Origin: Pseudomonadota bacterium
Lineage (GTDB): Bacteria > Pseudomonadota > Alphaproteobacteria > Sphingomonadales > Sphingomonadaceae
DNA length: 64,000 nt
Assembly: GCA_021849075.1 (NCBI GenBank)
Contig: JAJZTH010000011.1
Span: forward strand, 1 to 64,000
Direction: 5' to 3'
The notes under the pieces were generated by a model. That model was given only the letters and a program-made list of their open reading frames with translations, had not been told where the DNA came from and did not search any database. Shown here one piece after another: positions 22,722-30,781 of the stretch. Every line of letters begins with the position of its first letter. Positions within the stretch are counted from its first letter, which is position 1. The position numbers were made by a program, and so were the translations under genes.

Positions 22722-23174
22722 TCAGCAGCCGGGATCGCCAAGGCGCTCCCACGCTTCACGCGCGTCCATCAATTCCCGGTCGCTGCCCGGGGTGAAGAAA
22801 CGGCGGTCGAACCACCAGGCGCGTTCCGCCTCCGGCTTGCCGGAGCGAGTGCCGGGATCGCGGATCATGCGTTGGCGTATCTCGTCCAACGGAACGAGAT
22901 AGCTGATCGGCCGGTCGGATAACGCATCGGCAACGAAGACCCACCAGGGGGTAACGAGCAGTTCGGGGGCAAGGCCCAGCCTAACTTCATTGGGCCGGCC
23001 AGCATGCGCCTTCACCTGAATCGGATGAGCGATGCGTTCGCATTGCGAAACGGCATATAGATCGGCGCCGCGCGCGTTGCGAACGGTCAGCATCACATTC
23101 CAGCCATGCCGGGACAGGTCGCGCGCGACATGATAGACGCCGGCGTTGCCGGTCAATTGGCGATTATTGCTCAT
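22722..23174 (-). CDS. Unknown protein with PD-(D/E)XK nuclease-like core
   Basis: This 150-residue protein has a conserved-looking N-terminal half. It carries a helix GNAGVYHVARDLSRHGW, then Asp38 in RNARGADLYAV and PIQVKAHAG with Gln53-x-Lys55. The order helix, strand with Asp, strand with (E/Q)xK resembles the catalytic core of PD-(D/E)XK nucleases, including Holliday-junction and restriction-like enzymes. The rest (WWVFVADALSD, SYLVPLDEI) matches small endonuclease-fold proteins that bind DNA, though substrate and activity are unknown. It converges with tamB, 14 bases apart. The family call is my pattern reading and needs a profile search. Confidence 0.6.
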   Translation of the reverse strand: MSNNRQLTGNAGVYHVARDLSRHGWNVMLTVRNARGADLYAVSQCERIAHPIQVKAHAGRPNEVRLGLAPELLVTPWWVFVADALSDRPISYLVPLDEIRQRMIRDPGTRSGKPEAERAWWFDRRFFTPGSDRELMDAREAWERLGDPGC

Positions 23175-23214
23175 GGCGAAGCGCTATCCGATGCGCCTTG
23201 CCAAAACGTGTAAA

Positions 23215-23994
23215 TCAGGCGCGAGCCACGGTGATCGACTGGGCGTTCATGGTTGCGCCGCCGAAGACGGTCATGAAGGCGATGTCGGTGGCGTCGCGGC
23301 CGACGGCGATGCGGACCATGGTTTCGACGGGAGCCAGGCCGGTCGCATCGACGATGTGCCAGGCGCCGTCGAGCCAGACCTCCACCACGGCATGGAAGTC
23401 GGGCGGATCGAGATCGAGCGCATAGACCGAGACGAGCCGGGCGGGAATGTCGCGCGAACGGATGAGCGCGGCGGTGAGATGGGCATAGTCGCGGCACACG
23501 CCCTGCTGCGCGACGAAAGTGTCGGCGGCGGTGGTGGTGACGTTGGAGCTGCCCGGCACGTAAACGAGATTGGCGTGGACCCATTGGACCAGCGCATGGA
23601 CCAGCGCGCCGCCGTCCAGATCAGGGAAATGGCCGCAGACGAAGCTGACGAAACGGTCGGCCTCGCAATAGCGGCTGGGCCAGATGAAGGGCAGCACATC
23701 TTCGGGCAGGCTGGGTAGCGGACTGCGGGCGAGGGTGGTGATGTCGATGGTCGGGCGTTCGACGTCGATCGTGGCGCGATAGGTGCTGACCATGCGGCCG
23801 ACGCCGGTGCGGGTCCAGGTGCGCCGGCCGACACCGCTGCCCCCAACCTTGTTGGTGAGGGGGCCGGCATTGTCGATGATGTGCGATTGTTCGACCACCC
23901 GCTGATCGGGAAGCGCGGCCGCCTCCACCGCGAGCAGGACGTCGGTCTGCTCGGCAAAATCATAGTCGAGGATCGCTTCGATCGCGACGCGCAT
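23215..23994 (-). CDS. Transglutaminase-like cysteine protease-fold protein
   Basis: This 259-residue protein has the catalytic triad of the transglutaminase-like superfamily: Cys167 (QGVCRDYAH), His201 (DFHAVVEVW) and Asp216 (WHIVDATG). The N-terminal 100 residues form the beta-rich domain seen in bacterial members with a preceding transglutaminase N-domain. Such proteins may act as proteases or amidases on peptides or polyglutamates, but no substrate is known here. No signal peptide is visible, so it is likely cytoplasmic. It stands alone on the minus strand between the PD-(D/E)XK-like gene and recA. Confidence 0.88.
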   Translation of the reverse strand: MRVAIEAILDYDFAEQTDVLLAVEAAALPDQRVVEQSHIIDNAGPLTNKVGGSGVGRRTWTRTGVGRMVSTYRATIDVERPTIDITTLARSPLPSLPEDVLPFIWPSRYCEADRFVSFVCGHFPDLDGGALVHALVQWVHANLVYVPGSSNVTTTAADTFVAQQGVCRDYAHLTAALIRSRDIPARLVSVYALDLDPPDFHAVVEVWLDGAWHIVDATGLAPVETMVRIAVGRDATDIAFMTVFGGATMNAQSITVARA

Positions 23995-24132
23995 GGAGAT
24001 GGGGTCCGAATGTCAGAGGGGGCGGGCCGATTCGGTCTGCAACGATCAGCATCGTGAGAGCGCAAGGGGTTAGCAAGCGGATTGCATATGATGCGGGTTA
24101 AGCGAAGGGATGCGGCGGAGAGCATGGCACTG

Positions 24133-24163
24133 CCCGTTTCTCGACATGCTCGAAACGAACGGG
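24133..24163. repeat. Interspersed palindromic element, degenerate copy
   Basis: CCCGTT at 24133-24138 and AACGGG at 24158-24163 are the outer arms, with an inner TCGA/TCGA pair around CATGC. Layout and ends match the elements at 41148-41239 and 46606-46643, whose common core reads TTCGACAGGCTCAGGGCGAA. This copy has diverged in the middle (CTCGACATGCTCGAAACG). Confidence 0.6.
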
Positions 24164-24272
24164 TCGGCACAAAGTCATCCGGCCTTAACTTCGCATATTT
24201 CCCGCCGAATCGGACATTTTCGTGCGCCGGGCTGATCCTATCGGAAAGTCGCCCCTCGTTCGTCCGAACGGT

Positions 24273-24310
24273 AAAAGGCCCGTCGCGCGGGGAGCGCGGC
24301 GGGCCTTTTC
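24273..24310 (-). terminator. Rho-independent terminator of recA
   Basis: The arms AAAAGGCCCG and CGGGCCTTTT form the stem, with further GCGC pairing inside. On the minus strand the hairpin is followed by TTTT. It lies 75 bases past the recA stop codon. The symmetry could also stop transcription coming from the other side. Confidence 0.85.
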
Positions 24311-24384
24311 AGTGCGTGATGCGCAAGGCGGGCGGGGGCCATGGACCCATGCCCGGATGATCCGTCCGGGCCGGGCATCAAGGC

Positions 24385-25458
24385 TTATTCGCCATCATCC
24401 TCCGCATCGGGTCCGGTCATCATCCCTTCGGCAACCTGTTCGGTCTTGCCGCGGATCGCCTTTTCCAGCTTGTCCGCGAGTTCGGGATGTTCCTTGAGAT
24501 AGGTTTTGGCGTTTTCGCGGCCCTGACCGATGCGGACCGAGTCGTAGGAGAACCATGCCCCCGACTTTTCGACCAGCCCAGCCTTGACGCCCAGATCCAG
24601 CATCTCACCGATCTTGGAGATGCCTTCGCCATACATGATGTCGAATTCGACCTGCTTGAAGGGCGGAGCCACCTTGTTCTTGACCACCTTCACCCGGGTC
24701 GCATTGCCGACGATATCGTCGCGATCCTTGATCTGGCCGGTACGACGAATGTCGAGACGGACCGAGGCGTAGAATTTGAGCGCGTTGCCGCCGGTCGTGG
24801 TTTCCGGGTTGCCGTACATCACGCCGATCTTCATGCGCACCTGGTTGATGAAGATCACCATGCATTTGGACCGCGCGATCGAGCCGGTCAGCTTGCGCAA
24901 CGCCTGGCTCATGAGACGAGCCTGAAGGCCGACATGGCTGTCGCCCATTTCGCCTTCGATTTCGGCGCGCGGCACCAGGGCGGCGACCGAGTCGATCACA
25001 AGAATGTCGATCGCGTTGGAGCGAACCAGCGTGTCGACGATTTCCAGCGCCTGTTCGCCGGTATCGGGCTGCGACACGATCAGTTCGTCGATATCGACGC
25101 CCAGCTTCTTGGCATAGATGGGGTCGAGCGCATGTTCAGCGTCGACAAAGGCCGCGGTGCCGCCGGCCTTTTGCGCTTCGGCAATGGCATGCAGGGTCAG
25201 CGTGGTCTTGCCCGAGCTTTCCGGGCCATAGATTTCGATGATCCGCCCCTTGGGCAGACCGCCGATGCCCAGCGCGATGTCGAGGCCGAGCGAGCCGGTC
25301 GAGATCGATTCAATCTCGATCTTCTCCCGGCTGCCCAGCTTCATCGCGCTGCCCTTGCCGAAGGCGCGGTCGATCTGTGCGAGCGCCGCGTCCAATGCTT
25401 TCTGTCTGTCCATGTTTCCCGTCTTCTTGGAATCGATGAGTGAGAGCAGTGCAGTCAT
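24385..25458 (-). CDS. recA: Recombinase RecA
   Basis: This 357-residue strand-exchange ATPase also drives LexA self-cleavage in the SOS response. The Walker A loop GPESSGKT is at 78-85, Walker B is LVIDSVAAL, and the L2 region INQVRMKIG and the C-terminal acidic tail (PDAEDDGE) are present. The start at ATG 25458 ([10 protein letters not shown]) has GAGG about ten bases upstream and matches related sphingomonad RecA proteins. A shorter start at MDRQKAL and a longer frame to 25491 are less likely. It has its own promoter with a LexA box (25533-25547) and a terminator at 24273-24310. Confidence 0.98.
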   Translation of the reverse strand: MTALLSLIDSKKTGNMDRQKALDAALAQIDRAFGKGSAMKLGSREKIEIESISTGSLGLDIALGIGGLPKGRIIEIYGPESSGKTTLTLHAIAEAQKAGGTAAFVDAEHALDPIYAKKLGVDIDELIVSQPDTGEQALEIVDTLVRSNAIDILVIDSVAALVPRAEIEGEMGDSHVGLQARLMSQALRKLTGSIARSKCMVIFINQVRMKIGVMYGNPETTTGGNALKFYASVRLDIRRTGQIKDRDDIVGNATRVKVVKNKVAPPFKQVEFDIMYGEGISKIGEMLDLGVKAGLVEKSGAWFSYDSVRIGQGRENAKTYLKEHPELADKLEKAIRGKTEQVAEGMMTGPDAEDDGE

Positions 25459-25509
25459 CGGCCAGTCCTCTGTCAAGCGGAACGCAAGCATTCCGTGCGT
25501 CTGACCGAT

Positions 25510-25547
25510 GATGTATCCTGTTTGTTCCGACAGAACAAGAGGGGAAC
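25510..25547 (-). promoter_or_regulatory. recA promoter with alphaproteobacterial LexA (SOS) box
   Basis: On the minus strand, positions 25547-25533 read GTTCCCCTCTTGTTC, a perfect GTTC-N7-GTTC box, the LexA recognition pattern of alphaproteobacteria. Its last six bases (TTGTTC) are also a good -35 element. TACATC, exactly 17 bases further on (25515-25510), can serve as -10. LexA bound there would block RNA polymerase. The box lies 75 bases before the recA start codon. An overlapping TTGTTC/GAACAA inverted repeat is present as well. Confidence 0.85.
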
Positions 25548-25581
25548 GGAAATTTCCTATCCGCCCCCTATCGCGCCCGGT

Positions 25582-25938
25582 TCAGCCGCCCAGAACCTTG
25601 CCCAGCGCGCGTTCGACCGCGCCGATGGTGAAGGGCTTGGCCAGCGTCGGCCGCCCGGCATGATCGGACGGCAGATCGTCGGCCATGCCGCCGGTGGCGA
25701 AGACGAAGGGAATGTCGGCCTGCGCCAATAGATCGGCCACGGGCCAACTTTTTTCGCCCTGCAAGTTGCAATCGACCAGCGCCGCATCAAACCCACCGGC
25801 GCGCGCATGATCGCAGGCTTCATCGACCGTGGCGGCGATGGCGTGCAACCGATAGCCGAGCGCATCGAGATAATCTTCGAGCATCATGCCGATCATCGCC
25901 TCATCCTCAACGATCAAAATGCTCTTGGCTTCGGACAT
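25582..25938 (-). CDS. Single-domain response regulator of the FAT GUY type (SdrG-like)
   Basis: This 118-residue protein is a receiver domain without an output domain. Acidic residues EDE (11-13), phospho-acceptor Asp56 (ALVDCNLQGE) and Lys101 (LAKPF) are present. The stretch PFVFATGG at 77-84 is the hallmark of the FAT GUY subgroup, to which SdrG of Sphingomonas belongs. Members take part in phosphorelays for the alphaproteobacterial general stress response. A role here is inferred from that motif only. The ATG at 25938 starts the canonical receiver (SILIVEDE). The open frame reaches 26151, but that part is noncoding and contains a repeat hairpin. It lies downstream of cckA on the same strand. 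Confidence 0.85.
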   Translation of the reverse strand: MSEAKSILIVEDEAMIGMMLEDYLDALGYRLHAIAATVDEACDHARAGGFDAALVDCNLQGEKSWPVADLLAQADIPFVFATGGMADDLPSDHAGRPTLAKPFTIGAVERALGKVLGG

Positions 25939-26125
25939 GCGGAGAACCTTATTTATGACTGTGTGCTTCGCTATCGTATCGGGAGGCGATTGCACAGAGG
26001 GCATGGATTGATCGAGAACAAGGAATGGGGAGGCAGGCGTGAGAGTTTGCGTCGATGTGCACTTCAGCATCATCGACCAGCCCACCCCGCTGCGACTAAA
26101 TTCGCTACGCTCATTAAGTCTCGCT

Positions 26126-26149
26126 GCCCCTCCCGCCAGCGGGAGGGGC
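26126..26149. repeat. GC-rich palindromic hairpin between cckA and the response regulator gene
   Basis: GCCCCTCCCGC (26126-26136) and GCGGGAGGGGC (26139-26149) are perfect 11-base arms with a two-base centre. It lies 13 bases past the cckA stop. It may act as a transcription stop for cckA, although no T-run follows on the minus strand. Its CCCCTCCC/GGGAGGGG style links it to the mosaic repeat at 53649-53820. Confidence 0.65.
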
Positions 26150-26161
26150 ATGAAGAGGGTA

Positions 26162-28579
26162 TTATTCCGCCGCCGGGCGGGTCAAGAGAGCGTCGCGGGC
26201 GGCTTCGGCCAGCTGGTTGACGGAGAAGGGCTTGGGCAGAAAGGCGACATTGGCGATGTCGATCGACTTGCGCAGTTGCTCCTCGGCATAGCCCGACATG
26301 AAGAGGACGGGCAGATGCGGATGGGTGCGGCGCGCCTGCGCCACCATGGCGGGACCATCCATATTGGGCATCACCACGTCGGAAATCAGCAGGTCGATCT
26401 GTTCGCCGCCGCCCAGCACTTCCAGCCCCTGTTCGCCGTCATTGGCGGTCAGCACCTTATAGCCCTGTCGCGTGAGCGCGCGTTCGGCGACGGCGCGGAC
26501 CATATCCTCATCCTCCACCAGCAGCACCGTGCCGGTGCCCCAGGTTTCGGTGCGCGGCGCGGCGGGCTTCACCTCCACCGGCTGTTCGACGTCCGCCCCG
26601 GCATAGACGGGGAGATAGATGACGAAGCTGGCGCCGCGCCCCAGTTCGGATTCAGCGAAGATATAGCCGCCCGACTGTTTGACGATGCCATAGACGGTGG
26701 AGAGGCCCAGCCCCGTACCCTTGCCCAGTTCCTTGGTGGTGAAGAAGGGTTCGAAGATTTTCGCGAGGATATCGGGCGGGATGCCAAGACCGGTGTCGGA
26801 CACGCGCAGCGCGCTATAATCGCCGGCGGGCAGGATCTGCTGACGCATTTCCCGGACGCGGGCGGCGGGCACGGCATAGGTCTGGATATTGACGGTGCCG
26901 CCTTCGGGCATGGCGTCGCGCGCATTGACCGCCAGGTTGACGATCACCTGCTCCATCTGGCCGGGGTCGGCGCGCACCGCGCCAAGGTTGCGGCCATGGG
27001 TGACGTCCAGCTTCACATTTTCGCCCAGCAGGCGTTTCAGCAGGGTCGAAACGTCCGCGACGATATCGGGCAGCTGAAGGATTTGCGGGCGCAGCGTCTG
27101 TTGGCGGGAGAAGGCGAGCAGCTGGCGGGTGAGGCCAGCGGCCCGGTTGCTGTTCGATTTGACCTGCTGAATATCGTCATAGTCGCTGTCGCCGGGCGTA
27201 TGGCGCATCAGCATCAGGTCGCAATGGCCGATGATGGCGGTCAGGATATTGTTGAAGTCATGCGCGACGCCGCCGGCGAGCTGGCCGATCGCCTGCATCT
27301 TGGTCGCCTGCGCGACCTGCCGCTTGAGCTTGGATTCCTCGCTATTGTCCTTGAGGCTGAGGAGCACGGCCGCTTCGCCAAGGCCGCGCACGCCCGCCAG
27401 GCTGAGCGCGATCGGATCGTCGGGCGTGTCGCGCATCCGCACGGCAATGTCGCCCGACATTTGCGGGCCAACGGCGAAGCGGCGCACCGCGTCCGCCACC
27501 GCCGCCTGATCTTCGCGCACGACAAGATCGCCGGGATAGCTGGGCTTCTCCCCGCTTTTCAGACCGGCGACGCGAGCGAAGGCGTTGTTGACGAAGAGGA
27601 TGCGGCCATCGCGATCGGCCATGGCAAGGCCAAAGGGCAGCAGCGAGAGCAGGGTTTCGATATAGGAGAGCGCAGAGGTGCCGCCGCCGCCCGCCGGCTC
27701 ATCGATGAGCAGCAACAGCATCGGGCCGTCCTGCGCCGACGCCTGCGACCCGTTGGGCTGGGCGGCGCGCTTCAGCGGCACTTGCAGCAGGCGCAGCGGC
27801 AGGCCGCCCTGCTCCTCGCGCGCCAGGAACAGGCGGCCCTTGTCATCCACGCGCATATGGGCGGCGAAATCGCGGCCGGTGATATTGGCGTCGATGCGGC
27901 CCGCAGCACGCAGCAGGAAGGCGCCATTGGCGGCGCGGATGCGCCCTTCCCCGCCGATCATCGCCGCCATGATGCCCGCTTCGCCAAGCTGGCGGCCGGC
28001 CTCCCCGGTCAGGAAACGGTGGACGTCGTCCAGCGCGCTGGGCTGACGGACGGGGGTGAAGCGCCAGAGGAGATAATCCTCCGTCCGGCCGGTGCGGGCG
28101 ACATCGACGTCCAGGCGCAGGGCGCCCTGCACCATGCCTTCATGCCGCGCCTCCCCATCGCGCCAGGCGGCGCGGGCGGCGGTGGCGAGGCTGTCGGCCA
28201 GCGCCGTGTCAGCGGTGACGGCGGGCGGCGTTGGATAGCCGGGGAACCATTCGCCGAACAGATCGCTGGCGCAGACCAGGCGGCCGGCGCGATCGGTGAC
28301 GGCGATCGCCATGCTGGAGGCGTCGGCAGCGGCGCGGGCGACGGTCCAGTCCGGGGTCGATTCCCGATCGGACAGCTGGGGCGGATAAAGATGCTGATAC
28401 CAGGTCAGCAGCGCAGCGGCGGTCAGGATGGTCGCGGCGAAGCCGGCGGCCAGCGCCCAACTGCCCGCCGCATAGAGGACCAGCGCGGCGGAGACGAGGG
28501 CGGCCAGGATCAGCAGCGGCAACGCAACACGCGAGCGCGGCTGGATCAGCCAAGCCTCTTCACCTCTTTTCAAACCCAT
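26162..28579 (-). CDS. cckA: Hybrid histidine kinase CckA (cell-cycle master kinase)
   Basis: This is a bifunctional kinase/phosphatase of about 805 residues that in alphaproteobacteria feeds the ChpT-CtrA relay. It has two N-terminal membrane helices (about 20-65), PAS-like sensing domains (about 85-395) and the DHp motif [19 protein letters not shown] with the phospho-His. An HATPase_c domain follows ([40 protein letters not shown]) with a C-terminal receiver ([20 protein letters not shown]). The [17 protein letters not shown] block is the usual CckA signature. The frame begins at a TTG (28594); the ATG at 28579 was taken. The neighbours DUF2062, smpB and dapA are the usual sphingomonad context. 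Confidence 0.94.
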   Translation of the reverse strand: MGLKRGEEAWLIQPRSRVALPLLILAALVSAALVLYAAGSWALAAGFAATILTAAALLTWYQHLYPPQLSDRESTPDWTVARAAADASSMAIAVTDRAGRLVCASDLFGEWFPGYPTPPAVTADTALADSLATAARAAWRDGEARHEGMVQGALRLDVDVARTGRTEDYLLWRFTPVRQPSALDDVHRFLTGEAGRQLGEAGIMAAMIGGEGRIRAANGAFLLRAAGRIDANITGRDFAAHMRVDDKGRLFLAREEQGGLPLRLLQVPLKRAAQPNGSQASAQDGPMLLLLIDEPAGGGGTSALSYIETLLSLLPFGLAMADRDGRILFVNNAFARVAGLKSGEKPSYPGDLVVREDQAAVADAVRRFAVGPQMSGDIAVRMRDTPDDPIALSLAGVRGLGEAAVLLSLKDNSEESKLKRQVAQATKMQAIGQLAGGVAHDFNNILTAIIGHCDLMLMRHTPGDSDYDDIQQVKSNSNRAAGLTRQLLAFSRQQTLRPQILQLPDIVADVSTLLKRLLGENVKLDVTHGRNLGAVRADPGQMEQVIVNLAVNARDAMPEGGTVNIQTYAVPAARVREMRQQILPAGDYSALRVSDTGLGIPPDILAKIFEPFFTTKELGKGTGLGLSTVYGIVKQSGGYIFAESELGRGASFVIYLPVYAGADVEQPVEVKPAAPRTETWGTGTVLLVEDEDMVRAVAERALTRQGYKVLTANDGEQGLEVLGGGEQIDLLISDVVMPNMDGPAMVAQARRTHPHLPVLFMSGYAEEQLRKSIDIANVAFLPKPFSVNQLAEAARDALLTRPAAE

Positions 28580-28609
28580 ACCCCTGATGCGCAATTGGAA
28601 CGCCGCGCG

Positions 28610-29215
28610 TCAGACGCGGGCGGCCTCCTCCAATGCGCCGCTTTTGCCGACCTTGCCAATCCTCAATTTGCGCGCCTGCCATTTGCGGCCCATGCGGCGG
28701 CGCCAGAACCAGTCCGACACGACATAGCCGACCACGGCGCTGGCAAGCGAGATGAGGAAGAGGCCGAGCAACATGGCGGGGGCCGCTTCGGAGAAAAGCC
28801 AGTTGCACCACTGGCCGATCGTGGCGTTGCCGTCGACCAGCGCCATGAAGCCGGTGGCGTCGGCGCTGCGGCCCAATATCCAGTTGCCCAGCCACACCGA
28901 CGCCATCAGGATCAGCGGCGTGGTGGCGGGATTGGACAGGAAAGTCATCGCCGCAGCGACCGGGATATTGGCGCGAAACGGCAGGGCGAAGAGCGCTGCA
29001 CCGGCGATCTGCACGCCCGGGATCAGCAGGAAAATGCCGACGAACAGGCCAAGCGCCACGCCGCGCGGCACCGACCGGCGGGTGAAGCGCCAGAGCGACG
29101 GTTCCAGCACGCGATGGGCAACGGGGGCGAGCACCTTGCTCTTTTCCAGCGATTCGCGGGTCGGCGCATTGGCATGCCACCAGCGGGCCAGACGCCCCTG
29201 TTGCCGGTTGCTCAT
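28610..29215 (-). CDS. DUF2062 membrane protein
   Basis: This 201-residue inner-membrane protein belongs to DUF2062. The signature lies in RFTRRSVPRGVALGLFVGIF and PFRANIPVAAAMTFLSNPAT, where Asn-Pro-rich turns join hydrophobic helices. There are about three membrane segments and a basic C-terminal tail. The function of the family is not established; some members sit near cell-envelope or glycosyltransferase genes. The start overlaps the smpB stop by one base (TGATG), so it is translated with smpB, and cckA follows 30 bases later. Confidence 0.85.
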   Translation of the reverse strand: MSNRQQGRLARWWHANAPTRESLEKSKVLAPVAHRVLEPSLWRFTRRSVPRGVALGLFVGIFLLIPGVQIAGAALFALPFRANIPVAAAMTFLSNPATTPLILMASVWLGNWILGRSADATGFMALVDGNATIGQWCNWLFSEAAPAMLLGLFLISLASAVVGYVVSDWFWRRRMGRKWQARKLRIGKVGKSGALEEAARV

Positions 29216-29697
29216 CAGCCGTGCGCCTTCATGATGCGTTGCTGATCCCGTTTCCAGTCGCGTTCCTTGATGCTGTCGCGCTTGTCGTGATTCTGTTTGC
29301 CCTTGGCCAGCGCCAGTTCGACCTTGGCCCGGCCCTGGCTGTTGAAATAGATCATCAACGGCACCAACGTCATGCCCTTGCGCTCGACCGCGCCGTGCAT
29401 CTTCTGAATCTCGCGCTCATGCAGCAACAGCTTGCGGGGACGTTTGGGCGTGTGATTTTCGCGGTTGCCATGGCTATATTCGGGGATGTTGCTGTTCACC
29501 AGCCACACCTGATTGCCCTTCACCTCGGCATAGCTTTCGGCGATATTGCCCTCGCCGCCGCGCAGCGCCTTCACTTCGGTCCCCTGCAGGGCGATGCCGG
29601 CTTCGAACACATCCTCGATGAAATAGTCGAAGCGAGCGCGCCGGTTTTCGGCGACGATCTTCTTCTTGTCGAAAGTGGCGGGACGAGGGCGGGCCAT
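29215..29697 (-). CDS. smpB: SsrA-binding protein SmpB
   Basis: This is the 160-residue partner of tmRNA in rescue of stalled ribosomes. Family motifs are complete: [48 protein letters not shown] and the basic C-terminal tail [19 protein letters not shown], which enters the mRNA channel. It precedes the DUF2062 gene with a one-base overlap. The tmRNA gene itself is not in the window. Confidence 0.98.
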   Translation of the reverse strand: MARPRPATFDKKKIVAENRRARFDYFIEDVFEAGIALQGTEVKALRGGEGNIAESYAEVKGNQVWLVNSNIPEYSHGNRENHTPKRPRKLLLHEREIQKMHGAVERKGMTLVPLMIYFNSQGRAKVELALAKGKQNHDKRDSIKERDWKRDQQRIMKAHG

Positions 29698-29812
29698 GAT
29701 CTAACTTACTGTTTCCGTTCGTGTCGGGCGGGTGCGCCATAGATACGCGCCACGCCCCTGCTCTATTCCGTGCGAACGCCCGGAAGAAACGGGATATGGT
29801 GTCGGCTGCGCC

Positions 29813-30694
29813 TTAAACCAATCCCGCAATCTCCAGCGCGCGATCGACAGCGGCGCGGCTCGATTCCGACGGCCAGGTGATTGGCAGGCGGACCGCGCCA
29901 GGCATGTCGGGCCGCACCCGCGACAGCGCATATTTGACAGGACCGGGTGAAGAATCACTGAACAGCGCGTCATGCAGCGGATAGAGACGATCCTGCAGCG
30001 CCAATGCGCCATCCCAGTCATGCGCGGCCATCGCCGCCTGAAAATCGGCGCACAAGCGCGGCGCGACATTGGCGGTGACGCTGATGCACCCGCTGCCGCC
30101 CATCGCGTTGAAGCCCAGCGCCGTTTCGTCATTACCCGAAAGCTGGCAGAAGTCCGGGCCGCAGGCCAGACGCTGCGCGGTGACACGCCCCAGATTCCCG
30201 GTGGCGTCCTTGATCCCGACGATCGACTGATAATCTTCCGCCAGACGATACATGACCGGCACGCCGATGTCGGTGATGGTGCGGCCAGGGACGTTATAGA
30301 GCACGATCGGCAGGTCGCAGCGTTCGGCGAGATAGGCAAAATGCTGGTAGACGCCATCCTGATTGGGCTTGTTGTAATAAGGCGCGACCACCAAAGCGGC
30401 ATCCGCCCCGGCGGCCTGCGCGGCGTACATATGTTCCAGTGCGATTCGCGTGTCGTTGGAGCCGCAGCCGGCGATCACCGGCACGCGCCCGGCGGCCTGA
30501 TCGACGCAGATGGCGATGACCCGGTTATGCTCCTCCACCGTCATCGTCGCGCTTTCGCCAGTGGTGCCGCAGGGGACGAGCGCGCTCGATCCTTCGGCGA
30601 TCTGCCAGTCGACAAAGGCGCGAAACGCCGCCTCATCAATCCGGTCGTCGCGAAAAGGGGTGATCAGAGCCGGAATCGAGCCCGAAAACATCAT
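29813..30694 (-). CDS. dapA: 4-hydroxy-tetrahydrodipicolinate synthase
   Basis: This 293-residue TIM-barrel lyase condenses pyruvate with aspartate semialdehyde, the first committed step to lysine and diaminopimelate. Catalytic residues are visible: CGTTGESATM (Thr pair), Tyr in LYNVPGRT, and the Schiff-base Lys in VGIKDATGNLGR. Its size is normal. It is divergent from the lytic transglycosylase gene (start 30782) and precedes smpB by 115 bases. A second ATG one codon in is an alternative start. Confidence 0.97.
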   Translation of the reverse strand: MMFSGSIPALITPFRDDRIDEAAFRAFVDWQIAEGSSALVPCGTTGESATMTVEEHNRVIAICVDQAAGRVPVIAGCGSNDTRIALEHMYAAQAAGADAALVVAPYYNKPNQDGVYQHFAYLAERCDLPIVLYNVPGRTITDIGVPVMYRLAEDYQSIVGIKDATGNLGRVTAQRLACGPDFCQLSGNDETALGFNAMGGSGCISVTANVAPRLCADFQAAMAAHDWDGALALQDRLYPLHDALFSDSSPGPVKYALSRVRPDMPGAVRLPITWPSESSRAAVDRALEIAGLV

Positions 30695-30781
30695 TAAACT
30701 CCTTCAAATCTCCGGGCGGCCGGGGCATGATCGGTAAAGCGGCGCGCTATAGCGCGTCATTCAGGGCCTGATAAGGATGCA

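Larger units (their letters stand above)
23995..24384. other. Intergenic region with palindromic repeat and recA terminator
   Basis: These 390 bases contain no gene. They hold a degenerate copy of the interspersed palindrome at 24133-24163 and the Rho-independent terminator of recA at 24273-24310. The bases just before 23995 should provide the promoter of the transglutaminase-like gene. Confidence 0.6.

Noticed and set aside
26039..29245. Very long open frame of over 1000 codons on the + strand.
   Set aside because: It runs antisense to cckA and the DUF2062 gene. Its His/Gly/Ala/Arg-rich translation is typical of GC-rich noncoding frames, and it has no family motifs.
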